Source: an uncultured Verrucomicrobiota bacterium
GTDB lineage: Bacteria > Verrucomicrobiota > Verrucomicrobiia > Limisphaerales > UBA1319
DNA length: 51,041 nucleotides
Direction of reading: 5' to 3'
NCBI GenBank assembly: GCA_903845125.1
Contig: CAIMWS010000453.1
Span: forward strand, 1-51,041
Shown here piece after piece: positions 1 through 7,618 of the stretch. The first letter of the stretch is position 1; each line of letters begins with the position of its first letter. The notes under the pieces were generated by a model. It saw nothing but the letters and a program-made list of their open reading frames with translations, was not told where the DNA came from and made no database searches. The position numbers were made by a program, and so were the translations under genes.

Positions 1-324
1 GGCTCGCAGCTCGCCCCCTGCTCGATTTAGCTCGCTTCCGGACGCCAAATCTTTAGAACAAAAAAGAACATGAGAACTGGAGTTCATCGACCCTGCTTAC
101 TCAGAGTTCTCCGGTGTCTTTTTCCCGTGAGTCAACGGGCACCAACCTACACCCGCCGCCCCAGCCGTCAATCCTCTGCATGGCCGCTGGCGGGTGGTGG
201 AATAAAAGCGGGGCGGCACTATAATCTCGCTGGACAGCCGCATTAATTCCGAACATTTTATGAGTTCGGCGGGGCAGTCCGGCGAAGCTGGGTCCGCCGC
301 CATGAGGTTTTCCCATGGCTGATT
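1..324. other. Intergenic start of window, leader of lhgO
   Basis: No convincing gene is seen; short frames here have no domain-like content. A perfect TATAAT lies at 220-225, about 100 bases before the lhgO start, but no good -35 box sits 16-18 bases upstream of it. Between this box and the gene, CGGCGG at 267-272 can pair with CCGCCG at 294-299, so the leader may fold into a hairpin. The role of the leader is unknown. Confidence 0.4.
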
Positions 325-1524
325 ATGAAACGATACGATGTTATTATTATCGGGGCGGGAATAGTGGGTTTAGCCACTGCTTATCATTTATCCCGCGCAT
401 ACCCCAAGAAGACCCTTTTGGTGATGGAAAAAGAGGCCGGAGTTGGCAAACACCAGACCGGCCATAATTCCGGGGTCATCCATTCTGGAATTTATTACAA
501 ACCGGGCTCCCTCAAAGCGCTTAATTGCCGGGAGGGCAAAAAAAGCCTGGAGGAATTTTGCGAAAAGTTCGGAATCCGTTTCAAACGCTGCGGGAAAGTC
601 ATCGTGGCCACCGAAGCGGCGGAATTGGAACGGCTGCAAAACCTCTGGGAACGCGGCCAGGCCAATGGCGTGGATTGTGAGATCATCGGACCGGAAAAAC
701 TGCGCGAAATCGAACCGCACTGCGCCGGCCTCAAAGCCATCCACGTCCGGGAAACCGGCATCGTCGATTACCGCAAAGTCTGCGAGCAGTTGGTGGAATG
801 CCTGAAGGATCAAGGCCAGGAAGTCATCACCAACGCGCCCGTCACGGGCATCCAGGAAAACGCCGCCTGGGTGTCGGTCAAAAGCCAGGCGCGTGAGTTC
901 AATAGCCGTTACGTGGTGAACTGCGGCGGATTATACTCCGACCAGGTGGCCCGCTTGAGCGGACGCGATCCCCAGGTGTGCATCGTCCCCTTCCGCGGCG
1001 AATATTATGAGGTAAAACCCGAGAAAGCCCCCTTGTGCCGCAACCTGATTTATCCCGTGCCCGATCCCGGTTTTCCGTTTCTGGGGGTACATTTCACGCG
1101 GATGGTTTCCGGCCAGGTGGAATGCGGTCCCAATGCTGTGCTGGCTTTTGCCCGCGAAGGCTACCGGAAATACCATCTCGATGCGGGGGAATTTGTCCGA
1201 ACTCTGGCCTATCCCGGCTTCCTGCGCATGGCTTTCAAATACTGGGCCATGGGCCTGGGCGAACTGTGGCGCTCCTTCAGCAAAGCCGCCTTCACGAAGG
1301 CTTTACAACGACTGATCCCGGAACTACGCAGCGCGGATATCACCCCGGCTCCCGCCGGAGTCCGCGCCCAGGCAATCAACCGGGACGGCCAACTGCTGGA
1401 TGATTTTGCGTTTTTTGAAACCGCTCGCATTGTGAATGTTATAAACGCGCCATCGCCCGCAGCCACCGCCTCCCTGAGCATCGGCAAAATGGTGGTGGAG
1501 AAACTGGCCAAGCGCTTTTATTAA
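325..1524 (+). CDS. lhgO: L-2-hydroxyglutarate oxidase/dehydrogenase
   Basis: FAD-dependent enzyme of the DAO/LhgO family that oxidises L-2-hydroxyglutarate to 2-oxoglutarate, removing a by-product of central metabolism; in bacteria it usually feeds electrons to the respiratory chain at the inner face of the membrane. The 399-residue protein has the usual family length. The N-terminal dinucleotide-binding loop GAGIVG is at residues 10-15, followed by the family hallmark HNSGVIHSGIYY at about 47-58. No signal peptide or membrane segment is visible. The ATG at 325 gives the family-typical MKRYDVIIIGAG start; only a weak GAGG lies some 15 bases upstream. The gene stands alone, with rplU behind its own promoter. 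Other FAD oxidoreductases of the DAO superfamily are the alternative, but the HNSGVIHSG motif favours LhgO. Confidence 0.9.
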   Translation: MKRYDVIIIGAGIVGLATAYHLSRAYPKKTLLVMEKEAGVGKHQTGHNSGVIHSGIYYKPGSLKALNCREGKKSLEEFCEKFGIRFKRCGKVIVATEAAELERLQNLWERGQANGVDCEIIGPEKLREIEPHCAGLKAIHVRETGIVDYRKVCEQLVECLKDQGQEVITNAPVTGIQENAAWVSVKSQAREFNSRYVVNCGGLYSDQVARLSGRDPQVCIVPFRGEYYEVKPEKAPLCRNLIYPVPDPGFPFLGVHFTRMVSGQVECGPNAVLAFAREGYRKYHLDAGEFVRTLAYPGFLRMAFKYWAMGLGELWRSFSKAAFTKALQRLIPELRSADITPAPAGVRAQAINRDGQLLDDFAFFETARIVNVINAPSPAATASLSIGKMVVEKLAKRFY

Positions 1525-1587
1525 CCGCTTTTAAACCATTCCACGCGAGCCAATAAGGCGGTGCGAAAAAAATCATCACTTGGGGAA

Positions 1588-1616
1588 TTGACATGCGGCC
1601 GGATCCGTGGTCTAGT
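1588..1616 (+). promoter_or_regulatory. Sigma70-type promoter of rplU-rpmA-obgE
   Basis: A perfect -35 box TTGACA lies at 1588-1593, followed by exactly 17 bases and a -10 box TCTAGT (four of six consensus bases) at 1611-1616. It is 23 bases before the rplU start, which has AGGA at 1630-1633 as ribosome binding site. Position and spacing fit a vegetative promoter; use is inferred. Confidence 0.65.
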
Positions 1617-1639
1617 ACCCCTCCTTTTTAGGAAATGTT

Positions 1640-1951
1640 ATGTACGCGGTAATTGAAACAGGGTCAAAACAATATCGGGTCACCCCTGGTGACACTGTCG
1701 AAGTCGAACTCCTGGATTTGGAAGCCGGGCAACCGGTCACTTTCAACCGGGTCCTCCTGGTAAACCAGGACGGAAAAGTGTCGGTTGGCACGCCCACGGT
1801 TCCTCAAGCCAGCGTGGTGGGCGATGTGGTGGAGCATATCCGGGGTCCCAAGCTGATCGCCTGGAAAATGCGTCGCCGCGAGGGCTACCATCGCAAGGTG
1901 GGGCATCGCCAGGAACTTTCCGTAGTGAAAATCAAAGAAATTAAAGTCTAA
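1640..1951 (+). CDS. rplU: 50S ribosomal protein L21
   Basis: Structural protein of the large ribosomal subunit that binds 23S rRNA. The 103-residue sequence has the usual length and the classic beginning [14 protein letters not shown], plus the conserved tail segment [16 protein letters not shown] near residues 76-91. The start is fixed by AGGA seven bases upstream and by the family N-terminus. It opens the conserved rplU-rpmA-obgE order; rpmA starts four bases after its stop codon, so the two are certainly co-transcribed. Housekeeping gene with no anomalies. Confidence 0.98.
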   Translation: MYAVIETGSKQYRVTPGDTVEVELLDLEAGQPVTFNRVLLVNQDGKVSVGTPTVPQASVVGDVVEHIRGPKLIAWKMRRREGYHRKVGHRQELSVVKIKEIKV

Positions 1952-1955
1952 CCAT

Positions 1956-2219
1956 ATGGCACATAAAAAAGGACAAGGCAGCAGCCGAAACGGCCGGGAC
2001 AGCAACAGCCAGCGCCGTGGTGTCAAACGCTTCGGGGGGGAATTCGTCTCCGCTGGAAGCATTTTGGTGCGCCAGGTTGGGACGGTCTTCACCGCCGGCA
2101 AAAACGTCGGTATCGGTCGCGATTGGACGCTGTTTGCCCTTACGGACGGCAAGGTGCTGTTCGACAAGGACAGCAAGCGGATCAATATCGTCCCGCAACC
2201 GGCGGCGGCCGCCAACTAG
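1956..2219 (+). CDS. rpmA: 50S ribosomal protein L27
   Basis: Large-subunit ribosomal protein whose N-terminus reaches the peptidyl transferase centre. The 87-residue protein starts [16 protein letters not shown], the canonical mature L27 N-terminus, so there is no Firmicutes-style cleavable extension. The core [11 protein letters not shown] and GSILVRQ is intact. It follows rplU by four bases. A strong hairpin with a T-rich tail begins 18 bases after its stop, so much transcription probably ends here before obgE. Confidence 0.98.
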   Translation: MAHKKGQGSSRNGRDSNSQRRGVKRFGGEFVSAGSILVRQVGTVFTAGKNVGIGRDWTLFALTDGKVLFDKDSKRINIVPQPAAAAN

Positions 2220-2237
2220 CAGTTTTTTGTCAATCCC

Positions 2238-2270
2238 AAGGGCGAGGCTTTGCCTCGCCCTTTGTTTTTT
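2238..2270 (+). terminator. Rho-independent terminator after rpmA
   Basis: The inverted repeat 2238-2248 with 2252-2262 forms an 11-bp GC-rich stem with a TTT loop, and TTTGTTTTTT follows at 2261-2270. It sits between rpmA and obgE, so it would lower GTPase expression relative to the ribosomal proteins, possibly by partial readthrough. No separate obgE promoter was recognised. Confidence 0.85.
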
Positions 2271-2287
2271 CATCCTTTTCATTTTCC

Positions 2288-3454
2288 ATGTTCATCGACG
2301 AAATCAAAGTCCATGCGCGGGCGGGCCATGGCGGCAAAGGCTGTGTGGCTTTCCTTCGGGAAGCCTATCGCCCCAAAGGGGGCCCCAGCGGCGGCAACGG
2401 AGGCTTGGGCGGCGATGTCATTCTGGAAGCCGACCACGACCTGAACAACCTGATCGCCCAGTTTTTCAAACCGAAACTGCTGGCGGAAAATGGCGATGAT
2501 GGCATGGGGAAAGGCATGGACGGGCATGCCGGGGCCGACCTGCTGGTGAAAGTGCCCTGCGGCACGCTGGTATGGCGGTTGGCGCCAAGCCCGGGGGCCA
2601 TCGTCGAGCCAGCGCCGAACTCCGACCAAGACCTGGAGGCGCCGAAACCGCGCCTTCCTTCAGGCCGCATCCTCCAACGCGGCGACGTCAAGGCTTTGGA
2701 AATCGATCTGGAGGGGGAAGAAGGCTCGCCCGAATCCCTCCCTGAAGCCGCCAAAGGAGATTTGGTGGCGGATTTAACCGAGCATGGCCAGCGGTTTGTG
2801 TTGTGCCGCGGCGGCCGCGGCGGATTGGGCAACCGGAACTTTGCCACCGCCACCCGCCAGGCGCCCCGGTTTGCGCAACCCGGTGAGCCGGGCGATGAAG
2901 GGGATTTCATTTTTGAGCTGCGGCTGATGGCGGATGTGGGCCTGGTGGGGTATCCCAACGCTGGCAAATCCACACTGCTCACAGCCATTTCCAAGGCCCG
3001 CCCCAAAATAGCCCCCTACCCTTTCACCACCTTGCATCCTCAAATCGGCATCGTGGAATACCCGGATTGGAGCCGGCTGGTGGTTTGCGACGTACCCGGT
3101 TTAATCGAGGGAGCCCACCTGAATGTCGGGCTGGGGCACGCCTTTCTTCGCCATATCAAGCGCTGTAAGATCCTCGTCCTGCTGCTGGACATGGCCGGCA
3201 CGGACGGCCGCACCCCATGGGATGACTACCGCCAATTACGGCAGGAATTGGAATATTACGACGCAACCATGCTGGAAAAAACCATCCTGGTCGCCGCCAA
3301 TAAAATGGATGAGGAGGCCAGCGCGGGAAACTTGAAAAAATTCAAGCGGCGGGTGCCCAAAACACCCGTTTTGGAGATAGCCGCCGCCTTCGATGTGGGC
3401 TTGGACGCATTCTTGAACAAAATCCGCCTGGCGACTGAGGCGGCAGGCCGCTGA
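2288..3454 (+). CDS. obgE: GTPase Obg/CgtA with enlarged Obg domain
   Basis: Ribosome-associated GTPase acting in 50S assembly and stress control. The ATG at 2288 gives the family start MFIDEIKVHARAGHGG; the frame runs open further upstream through the terminator, but that part is unlike the family. Glycine-rich Obg domain at about 1-213, then the G domain: P-loop GYPNAGKST at 221-229, switch I FTTLHPQIG at 246-254, G3 DVPGLIEGA at 268-276 and G4 NKMD at 338-341. The 388-residue protein lacks the C-terminal OCT domain. Unusual: about 58 residues (roughly 98-156, acidic and proline-rich) interrupt the Obg domain between the GTLV strand and ADLTEHGQRFV, where typical Obg proteins have only about ten residues. 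The reading frame is maintained on both sides, so this is an insertion, not a frameshift. Confidence 0.95.
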   Translation: MFIDEIKVHARAGHGGKGCVAFLREAYRPKGGPSGGNGGLGGDVILEADHDLNNLIAQFFKPKLLAENGDDGMGKGMDGHAGADLLVKVPCGTLVWRLAPSPGAIVEPAPNSDQDLEAPKPRLPSGRILQRGDVKALEIDLEGEEGSPESLPEAAKGDLVADLTEHGQRFVLCRGGRGGLGNRNFATATRQAPRFAQPGEPGDEGDFIFELRLMADVGLVGYPNAGKSTLLTAISKARPKIAPYPFTTLHPQIGIVEYPDWSRLVVCDVPGLIEGAHLNVGLGHAFLRHIKRCKILVLLLDMAGTDGRTPWDDYRQLRQELEYYDATMLEKTILVAANKMDEEASAGNLKKFKRRVPKTPVLEIAAAFDVGLDAFLNKIRLATEAAGR

Positions 3455-3488
3455 ACTTATGGGCGAGCGGTGGCGTTCCCAACCTCCG

Positions 3489-3532
3489 CCAAAACCAAAG
3501 CCGTTCGCGTGGGAAATTCCCCGCCAACGGCT
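3489..3532 (-). terminator. Hairpin terminator of the LysR-end transcription unit
   Basis: AGCCGTT at 3499-3505 pairs with AACGGCT at 3526-3532, and GCG/CGC and GGGA/TCCC pairs continue the stem inward. Read on the minus strand, the stem is followed by a T-rich run (CTTTGGTTTTGG). It lies between the convergent ends of obgE and the LysR gene and suits termination of the minus-strand unit. Confidence 0.5.
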
Positions 3533-3561
3533 GGGCGCCTTGAGACTGGATGCCGGCCCGG

Positions 3562-4443
3562 CTAAACGGATCCCTTCAGCACGGAGATGAACTGCTTGAT
3601 GGCCGGGGACAGAACCTTGTTTTTCTTCAGGATGGCGGCCAGGGGGCGGAAAAACTCGCCATCATCAATTTCGATCTGCGCCAGGGTCTGATTCGCCACT
3701 TCCTGCACAATGGTGGCCTGGGGCACGATGGATATCCCGGCATCGATTTCAACCGCCCTTTTGACGGTTTCAATATTATCAAACTCCATGACGTTTTGCA
3801 CCTGCACCCCGTGATCCTTGAGGATCTTGTCGATGGCTTTGCGGGTCGGGATGTCCGGCTCGAAGCCGATGAATTTCTGGCCGGATAAACTGGGCAGCCG
3901 GATCGTCTTGCTCTTGGCGAAAGGATGCTGCGGATGGCAGATCATCACCAGGCGATCCTTGCGCAGCGGCACCACCTCCAGCTTGCTATCCCGGTTGGGG
4001 TAGGCCACCAAGCCCAAGTCCACCACGTTGCCCAGCACATCCTCGTAAACCTGGTTCGCGCGCCGGTATTCCACGTGCACGTTCACGGTCGGGAAACTGC
4101 GGAGATATTTCTTGAGGTAAGGCGGCAGATCGTGGAGACCGATGCTGTAAATAGTGGCCAGCCGGATGGTGCCCGAGATGACGTCCTTGATCTCCTGCAG
4201 CTTGCTCTGCAACGCCTCATAAGTCTGAATGATTTGCTTGCTATACTCGTAAAGAATCTGCCCTTCACGTGTCAGGCGGAATTTCTTCTTGCTCCGCTCA
4301 ATAAGAATGGACTTGAAATGCCGCTCCAGGGCGCTGATTTGCTGGCTGACGGCTGATTGGGTCACTTCGTTGATCTGGGCGGCCTTGGTGAAACTCTCCG
4401 TTTCAGCCAGATCACAGAACATCTTAAGGCTTTCAATTTGCAT
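3562..4443 (-). CDS. LysR-family transcriptional regulator
   Basis: DNA-binding regulator of 293 residues, the usual LysR length. The N-terminal winged helix-turn-helix is clear at residues 1-60, with the recognition region QSAVSQQISALERHF at about 29-43. The rest is the periplasmic-binding-protein-like effector domain, starting at about residue 90 with IRLATIYSIGLHDLPPYLKKY. The N-terminus resembles the CysB/CysL/CbbR branch, but the effector cannot be predicted. It begins 36 bases after the stop of the hybrid kinase on the same strand, so the two may be co-transcribed. The usual divergently transcribed target gene is absent, since its upstream neighbour has the same orientation. The start region is AT-rich, with no clear ribosome binding site. 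Confidence 0.9.
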   Translation of the reverse strand: MQIESLKMFCDLAETESFTKAAQINEVTQSAVSQQISALERHFKSILIERSKKKFRLTREGQILYEYSKQIIQTYEALQSKLQEIKDVISGTIRLATIYSIGLHDLPPYLKKYLRSFPTVNVHVEYRRANQVYEDVLGNVVDLGLVAYPNRDSKLEVVPLRKDRLVMICHPQHPFAKSKTIRLPSLSGQKFIGFEPDIPTRKAIDKILKDHGVQVQNVMEFDNIETVKRAVEIDAGISIVPQATIVQEVANQTLAQIEIDDGEFFRPLAAILKKNKVLSPAIKQFISVLKGSV

Positions 4444-4479
4444 AATTAAAATTTAACGAAGAAGACCAATTAATTCAGC

Positions 4480-6030
4480 TTATGTCAAATCTATTTGAGC
4501 GAGCGCCTCTTTAACTTTCTGGAGCAACTCCTGGCTGGTGAAAGGTTTCCTTAAGAAAACCCCGTCCTCCTCCTTGCTATTAGGCCGGACGTAGCCGCTG
4601 GAACAAAGCACCCGCACATTGGGATTGAGCCGCCGCAGGCGCTCCACCAGTTCCCGCCCGCTCATGTTGGGCATGACCAAGTCCGTGATTACCAGGTCGA
4701 TGCTGGTGGCGGACCGCATGTAAATCTCCAGGCCTTTCTCGCCATTTTCGGCGGTGAGGACCTGGTAGCCGAAAGCCGTCAGGACCATTTGCCCCATGGT
4801 GAGCATCAGGGGTTCATCGTCCACATAGAGGATGGTTTCGCTGCCCATCAGTTCGTGGGCTTGGAAGGCATGATCCCGGACGAAGCGTTTTTCGGCAGGC
4901 AAATAAATGCGCACCGACGTGTGGTTGCCAGGCTGGCTGGTGACCACCACGCTGCCTCCGTGGTTGGTCACGATCCCATAAACCCAGGCCAGACCCAAGC
5001 CGCGATGATTGGCCTTGGTGGTGAAAAATGGCTCAAAGATGCGCGGCAGGATTTCCGGGGCAATTCCGCATCCGTTATCGGTGATCTCGATGCAGACATA
5101 ATGGCCGGGCCCCAAAGTGGCCGTGGCATCCTGGAACGGCTCATGAAGCTCGAAATTCCGGGTTTTGATCTGGACGCACACACTATTACCTGCCGCCTGG
5201 ATGGAATTATCGAGGATTTTCAGGAATGCCTGCTGCATCTTCGCCTCGTCGAAGTGCACGGTGTAAAGTTTGCCCTGTAAATCGAGGTTCCAAGTCAGTT
5301 CCACGGGCTGGGGAGCCTTGCATATTTCCACCGTGCGTCGCAACAGGTCATTTAAATTGCCTGCCGCCAGCGTCCTGGGGTCCTTTTCCTGCCGGCTGAA
5401 CGAAGCCAGGTCACAGGCAATTTCCGAGGCTTTTTCCGCGGACTTTTCCACCTCCACCAACGATTTGAACCATACGTGCTTGGCATCGATCTGGCTGAGG
5501 ATCAGCGAGGTGTGCCCCAGTATGCTCGTCAGGGCATTGTTGAAATCCAGCACCACCGAGCGGATCAGTTGCATGGCGCAATCCAGCTTTTGTTTCTGCG
5601 CCACGCCTGCATCCACAGTGGCCGGCGATGGTGCAGGTTCAATGGGCCGGCCGGCTTTGGATTGCGCAGCCATGGACTGCGCCAGGCTGATGGGGATATG
5701 AAACAGCTGGAATACGTAAAACTTCTGATCCTCCAAAGTGGTCGGGCAAATATAAGTTTGAAAGAGGACGACCGCGCCGCCTTTGATGTTGAACTTGGTT
5801 TTCATGACCTCCGCCATGGCCCTTTCCGGCCGCGCCAGGAACTGCTCCGGAGTCATTTCATTGCCGCCCCCCCAAATGCTGGAAAGCAGGGTGGAATCGC
5901 TCTCCAGGACCGGCCCGAAAATATCGATGGCAGCGCTGTTGGCGAACCGGACGCGGCTGGTAACATCCACGATGAACGCCGGCCAATTGGCGTTGTCCAA
6001 AATGAAATCCAGCTTGCCCTTGACCGCCAT
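4480..6030 (-). CDS. PAS hybrid sensor kinase-like protein lacking the phosphoacceptor His
   Basis: Cytoplasmic sensor of 516 residues. The ATG at 6030 is chosen because AGGGGGC lies four bases upstream; an in-frame GTG at 6063 would add 11 residues. In the longer numbering: PAS-like domain at about 15-125, HisKA-like helix pair at about 160-225, HATPase domain at about 265-390 with N-box DNSIQA, G1 DNGCGI, F-box FEPFFTTK and G2 RGLGLAWVYGI, then a receiver at about 408-522 with acidic pocket VDDE, phosphoacceptor Asp461 and conserved Lys506. Odd: in the H-box the family reads AHDFNN, but here codon 172 is CTG (VVLDFNNAL), so the histidine is replaced by leucine while kinase ATP site and receiver look intact. 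It may be a catalytically altered or regulatory pseudokinase. It follows gatB by 90 bases and precedes the LysR gene. Confidence 0.85.
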   Translation of the reverse strand: MAVKGKLDFILDNANWPAFIVDVTSRVRFANSAAIDIFGPVLESDSTLLSSIWGGGNEMTPEQFLARPERAMAEVMKTKFNIKGGAVVLFQTYICPTTLEDQKFYVFQLFHIPISLAQSMAAQSKAGRPIEPAPSPATVDAGVAQKQKLDCAMQLIRSVVLDFNNALTSILGHTSLILSQIDAKHVWFKSLVEVEKSAEKASEIACDLASFSRQEKDPRTLAAGNLNDLLRRTVEICKAPQPVELTWNLDLQGKLYTVHFDEAKMQQAFLKILDNSIQAAGNSVCVQIKTRNFELHEPFQDATATLGPGHYVCIEITDNGCGIAPEILPRIFEPFFTTKANHRGLGLAWVYGIVTNHGGSVVVTSQPGNHTSVRIYLPAEKRFVRDHAFQAHELMGSETILYVDDEPLMLTMGQMVLTAFGYQVLTAENGEKGLEIYMRSATSIDLVITDLVMPNMSGRELVERLRRLNPNVRVLCSSGYVRPNSKEEDGVFLRKPFTSQELLQKVKEALAQIDLT

Positions 6031-6120
6031 AAGCCCCCTATCAACTTCCGCCCACCACGCCACCGGACGCCATCACCGGCGCGGCAAACGCACTCCAATT
6101 GGGCTGGGGCAACAGCAGGC

Positions 6121-7545
6121 TCACGATTTCAGTTTCCGCTCCAGGACGGCGCCCGCCAGGGCGGGGTTGGCTTTGCCCTTGCTCAACTTCATGACCTGGC
6201 CTTTGAGGAAGTTCAACGCGGCGGCTTTTCCAGCCCGGAAATCCTCCACTGACCGGGGATTGGCGGCCATGGCTTCATCACAAAACTGCTCGATGACCTT
6301 TTCATCACTTACCTGGATCAGCCCCCGGCTGGCGACGATTTTTTCCGGGGCCAAACCGGTGGCAAACATCTCCGCGAAGACGTCCTGGGCCATCTTGCTG
6401 CTGATCTTGCCGCTTTCCACGAGGGAGATCAATTCGGGGATGGCCTGGGGCGCAAATTTAAGGTCCGCCAAGGTGCTTTTGGTTTCAGCCAGCTGGGCCC
6501 GCAGGTTGTTGATGACCCAATTGGCAACCGCCTTGGGATGGGGGCTTTGACCGGCCAGGGTTTCAAAATAAATGGCCAGGGGCACATCCTGCACCAGGGT
6601 GTCCGCATCCGTGGCCGGCAGCTGGTATTGCGAGATCAGGCGCTGTTTCCTGGCCAGGGGCAATTCCACCAACCGGCTGCGCACCGCGGCTATCCAATCC
6701 TCCGCCGGCGCGAAAGGGAGCAGATCAGGCTCGGGGAAATAGCGATAATCATGAGCTTGCTCCTTGGTCCGCATGGTCTCGGTGATTCCAGCCTCGTCAT
6801 CCCAGCGGCGGGTTTCCTGGTTCAGGCGGCCACCCTTTTCCAATACGCCCACCTGGCGGGGGATCTCATAATCCAAGGCCCGGCGCACCCCGCTGAAACT
6901 GTTCATGTTTTTGATCTCAATCTTCTGCCCCAGTTCCCGCTGGCCTTGAGGGCGGATGCTCACGTTCACGTCGCAGCGCACCATCCCTTTTTCCATGTCG
7001 CAATCGCTGATACCCCCCTGGATCAGGATATCCTTAAGGGCATTCAGATAATCGTAAGCCATCTGGGAGGAAAAAATCTCCGGCTCGGAGACGATTTCCA
7101 AAAGCGGCACGCCGGCGCGATTAAAATCCAATCCGCTGCTTTGCGCGAAGTGAAAGCTCTTCCCCACATCCTCCTCCAAGTGGGCCCGGGTGAGCCGGAC
7201 GCTTTTGAGCACCCCCTCCGATTCAAACTCCACCAATCCATCAATCGTGGATGGCCGGTCGAATTGGGTGATCTGGTAATTTTTGGGCATGTCCGGGTAA
7301 AAATAGTTTTTACGGTCGAACTTGGCGAGGGCGGGCAGCGAGCATTTCAACAGCAAGCCGGCCAAGGCCGTCAAACGGAGCGCCTCCTCGTTGGCCACCG
7401 GCAAAACCCCGGGCAACCCGAGGCACACCGGGCAAACATTGGTATTCGGCTCCGCGCCAACCTCGTTGGCGCAGCCGCACCACATTTTGGATCTGGTTTT
7501 AAGCTGCACGTGGGTTTCCAACCCGATCACCGCTTCGTATTCCAT
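6121..7545 (-). CDS. gatB: Aspartyl/glutamyl-tRNA amidotransferase subunit B
   Basis: Subunit B of the GatCAB complex, which amidates Glu-tRNA(Gln) and/or Asp-tRNA(Asn) in the cytosol. It binds the mischarged tRNA and the ATP used for activation. The ATG at 7545 gives MEYEAVIGLETHVQL, the standard N-terminus, and 474 residues, the usual length; the open frame further upstream is not GatB-like. Visible family segments are FDRKNYFYPDMPKNYQITQ near 85-105 and a C-terminal YqeY-like tail ending in GKANPALAGAVLERKLKS. gatA and gatC are not adjacent, so the complex is encoded at scattered loci, as is common. It lies 73 bases after the PQQ-repeat gene on the same strand. Confidence 0.96.
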   Translation of the reverse strand: MEYEAVIGLETHVQLKTRSKMWCGCANEVGAEPNTNVCPVCLGLPGVLPVANEEALRLTALAGLLLKCSLPALAKFDRKNYFYPDMPKNYQITQFDRPSTIDGLVEFESEGVLKSVRLTRAHLEEDVGKSFHFAQSSGLDFNRAGVPLLEIVSEPEIFSSQMAYDYLNALKDILIQGGISDCDMEKGMVRCDVNVSIRPQGQRELGQKIEIKNMNSFSGVRRALDYEIPRQVGVLEKGGRLNQETRRWDDEAGITETMRTKEQAHDYRYFPEPDLLPFAPAEDWIAAVRSRLVELPLARKQRLISQYQLPATDADTLVQDVPLAIYFETLAGQSPHPKAVANWVINNLRAQLAETKSTLADLKFAPQAIPELISLVESGKISSKMAQDVFAEMFATGLAPEKIVASRGLIQVSDEKVIEQFCDEAMAANPRSVEDFRAGKAAALNFLKGQVMKLSKGKANPALAGAVLERKLKS

Positions 7546-7618
7546 AAGTCCATCTTTTGTGCCACAAATGGGCGGTAATGAACATCGAATTCTTCCATCA
7601 CCCGGGCCCCCCGCCGGC

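Noticed and set aside
2123..2287. Longer N-terminus for Obg
   Set aside because: The extra 55 codons overlap rpmA and the terminator and do not resemble Obg; MFIDEIKVHA is the normal start.
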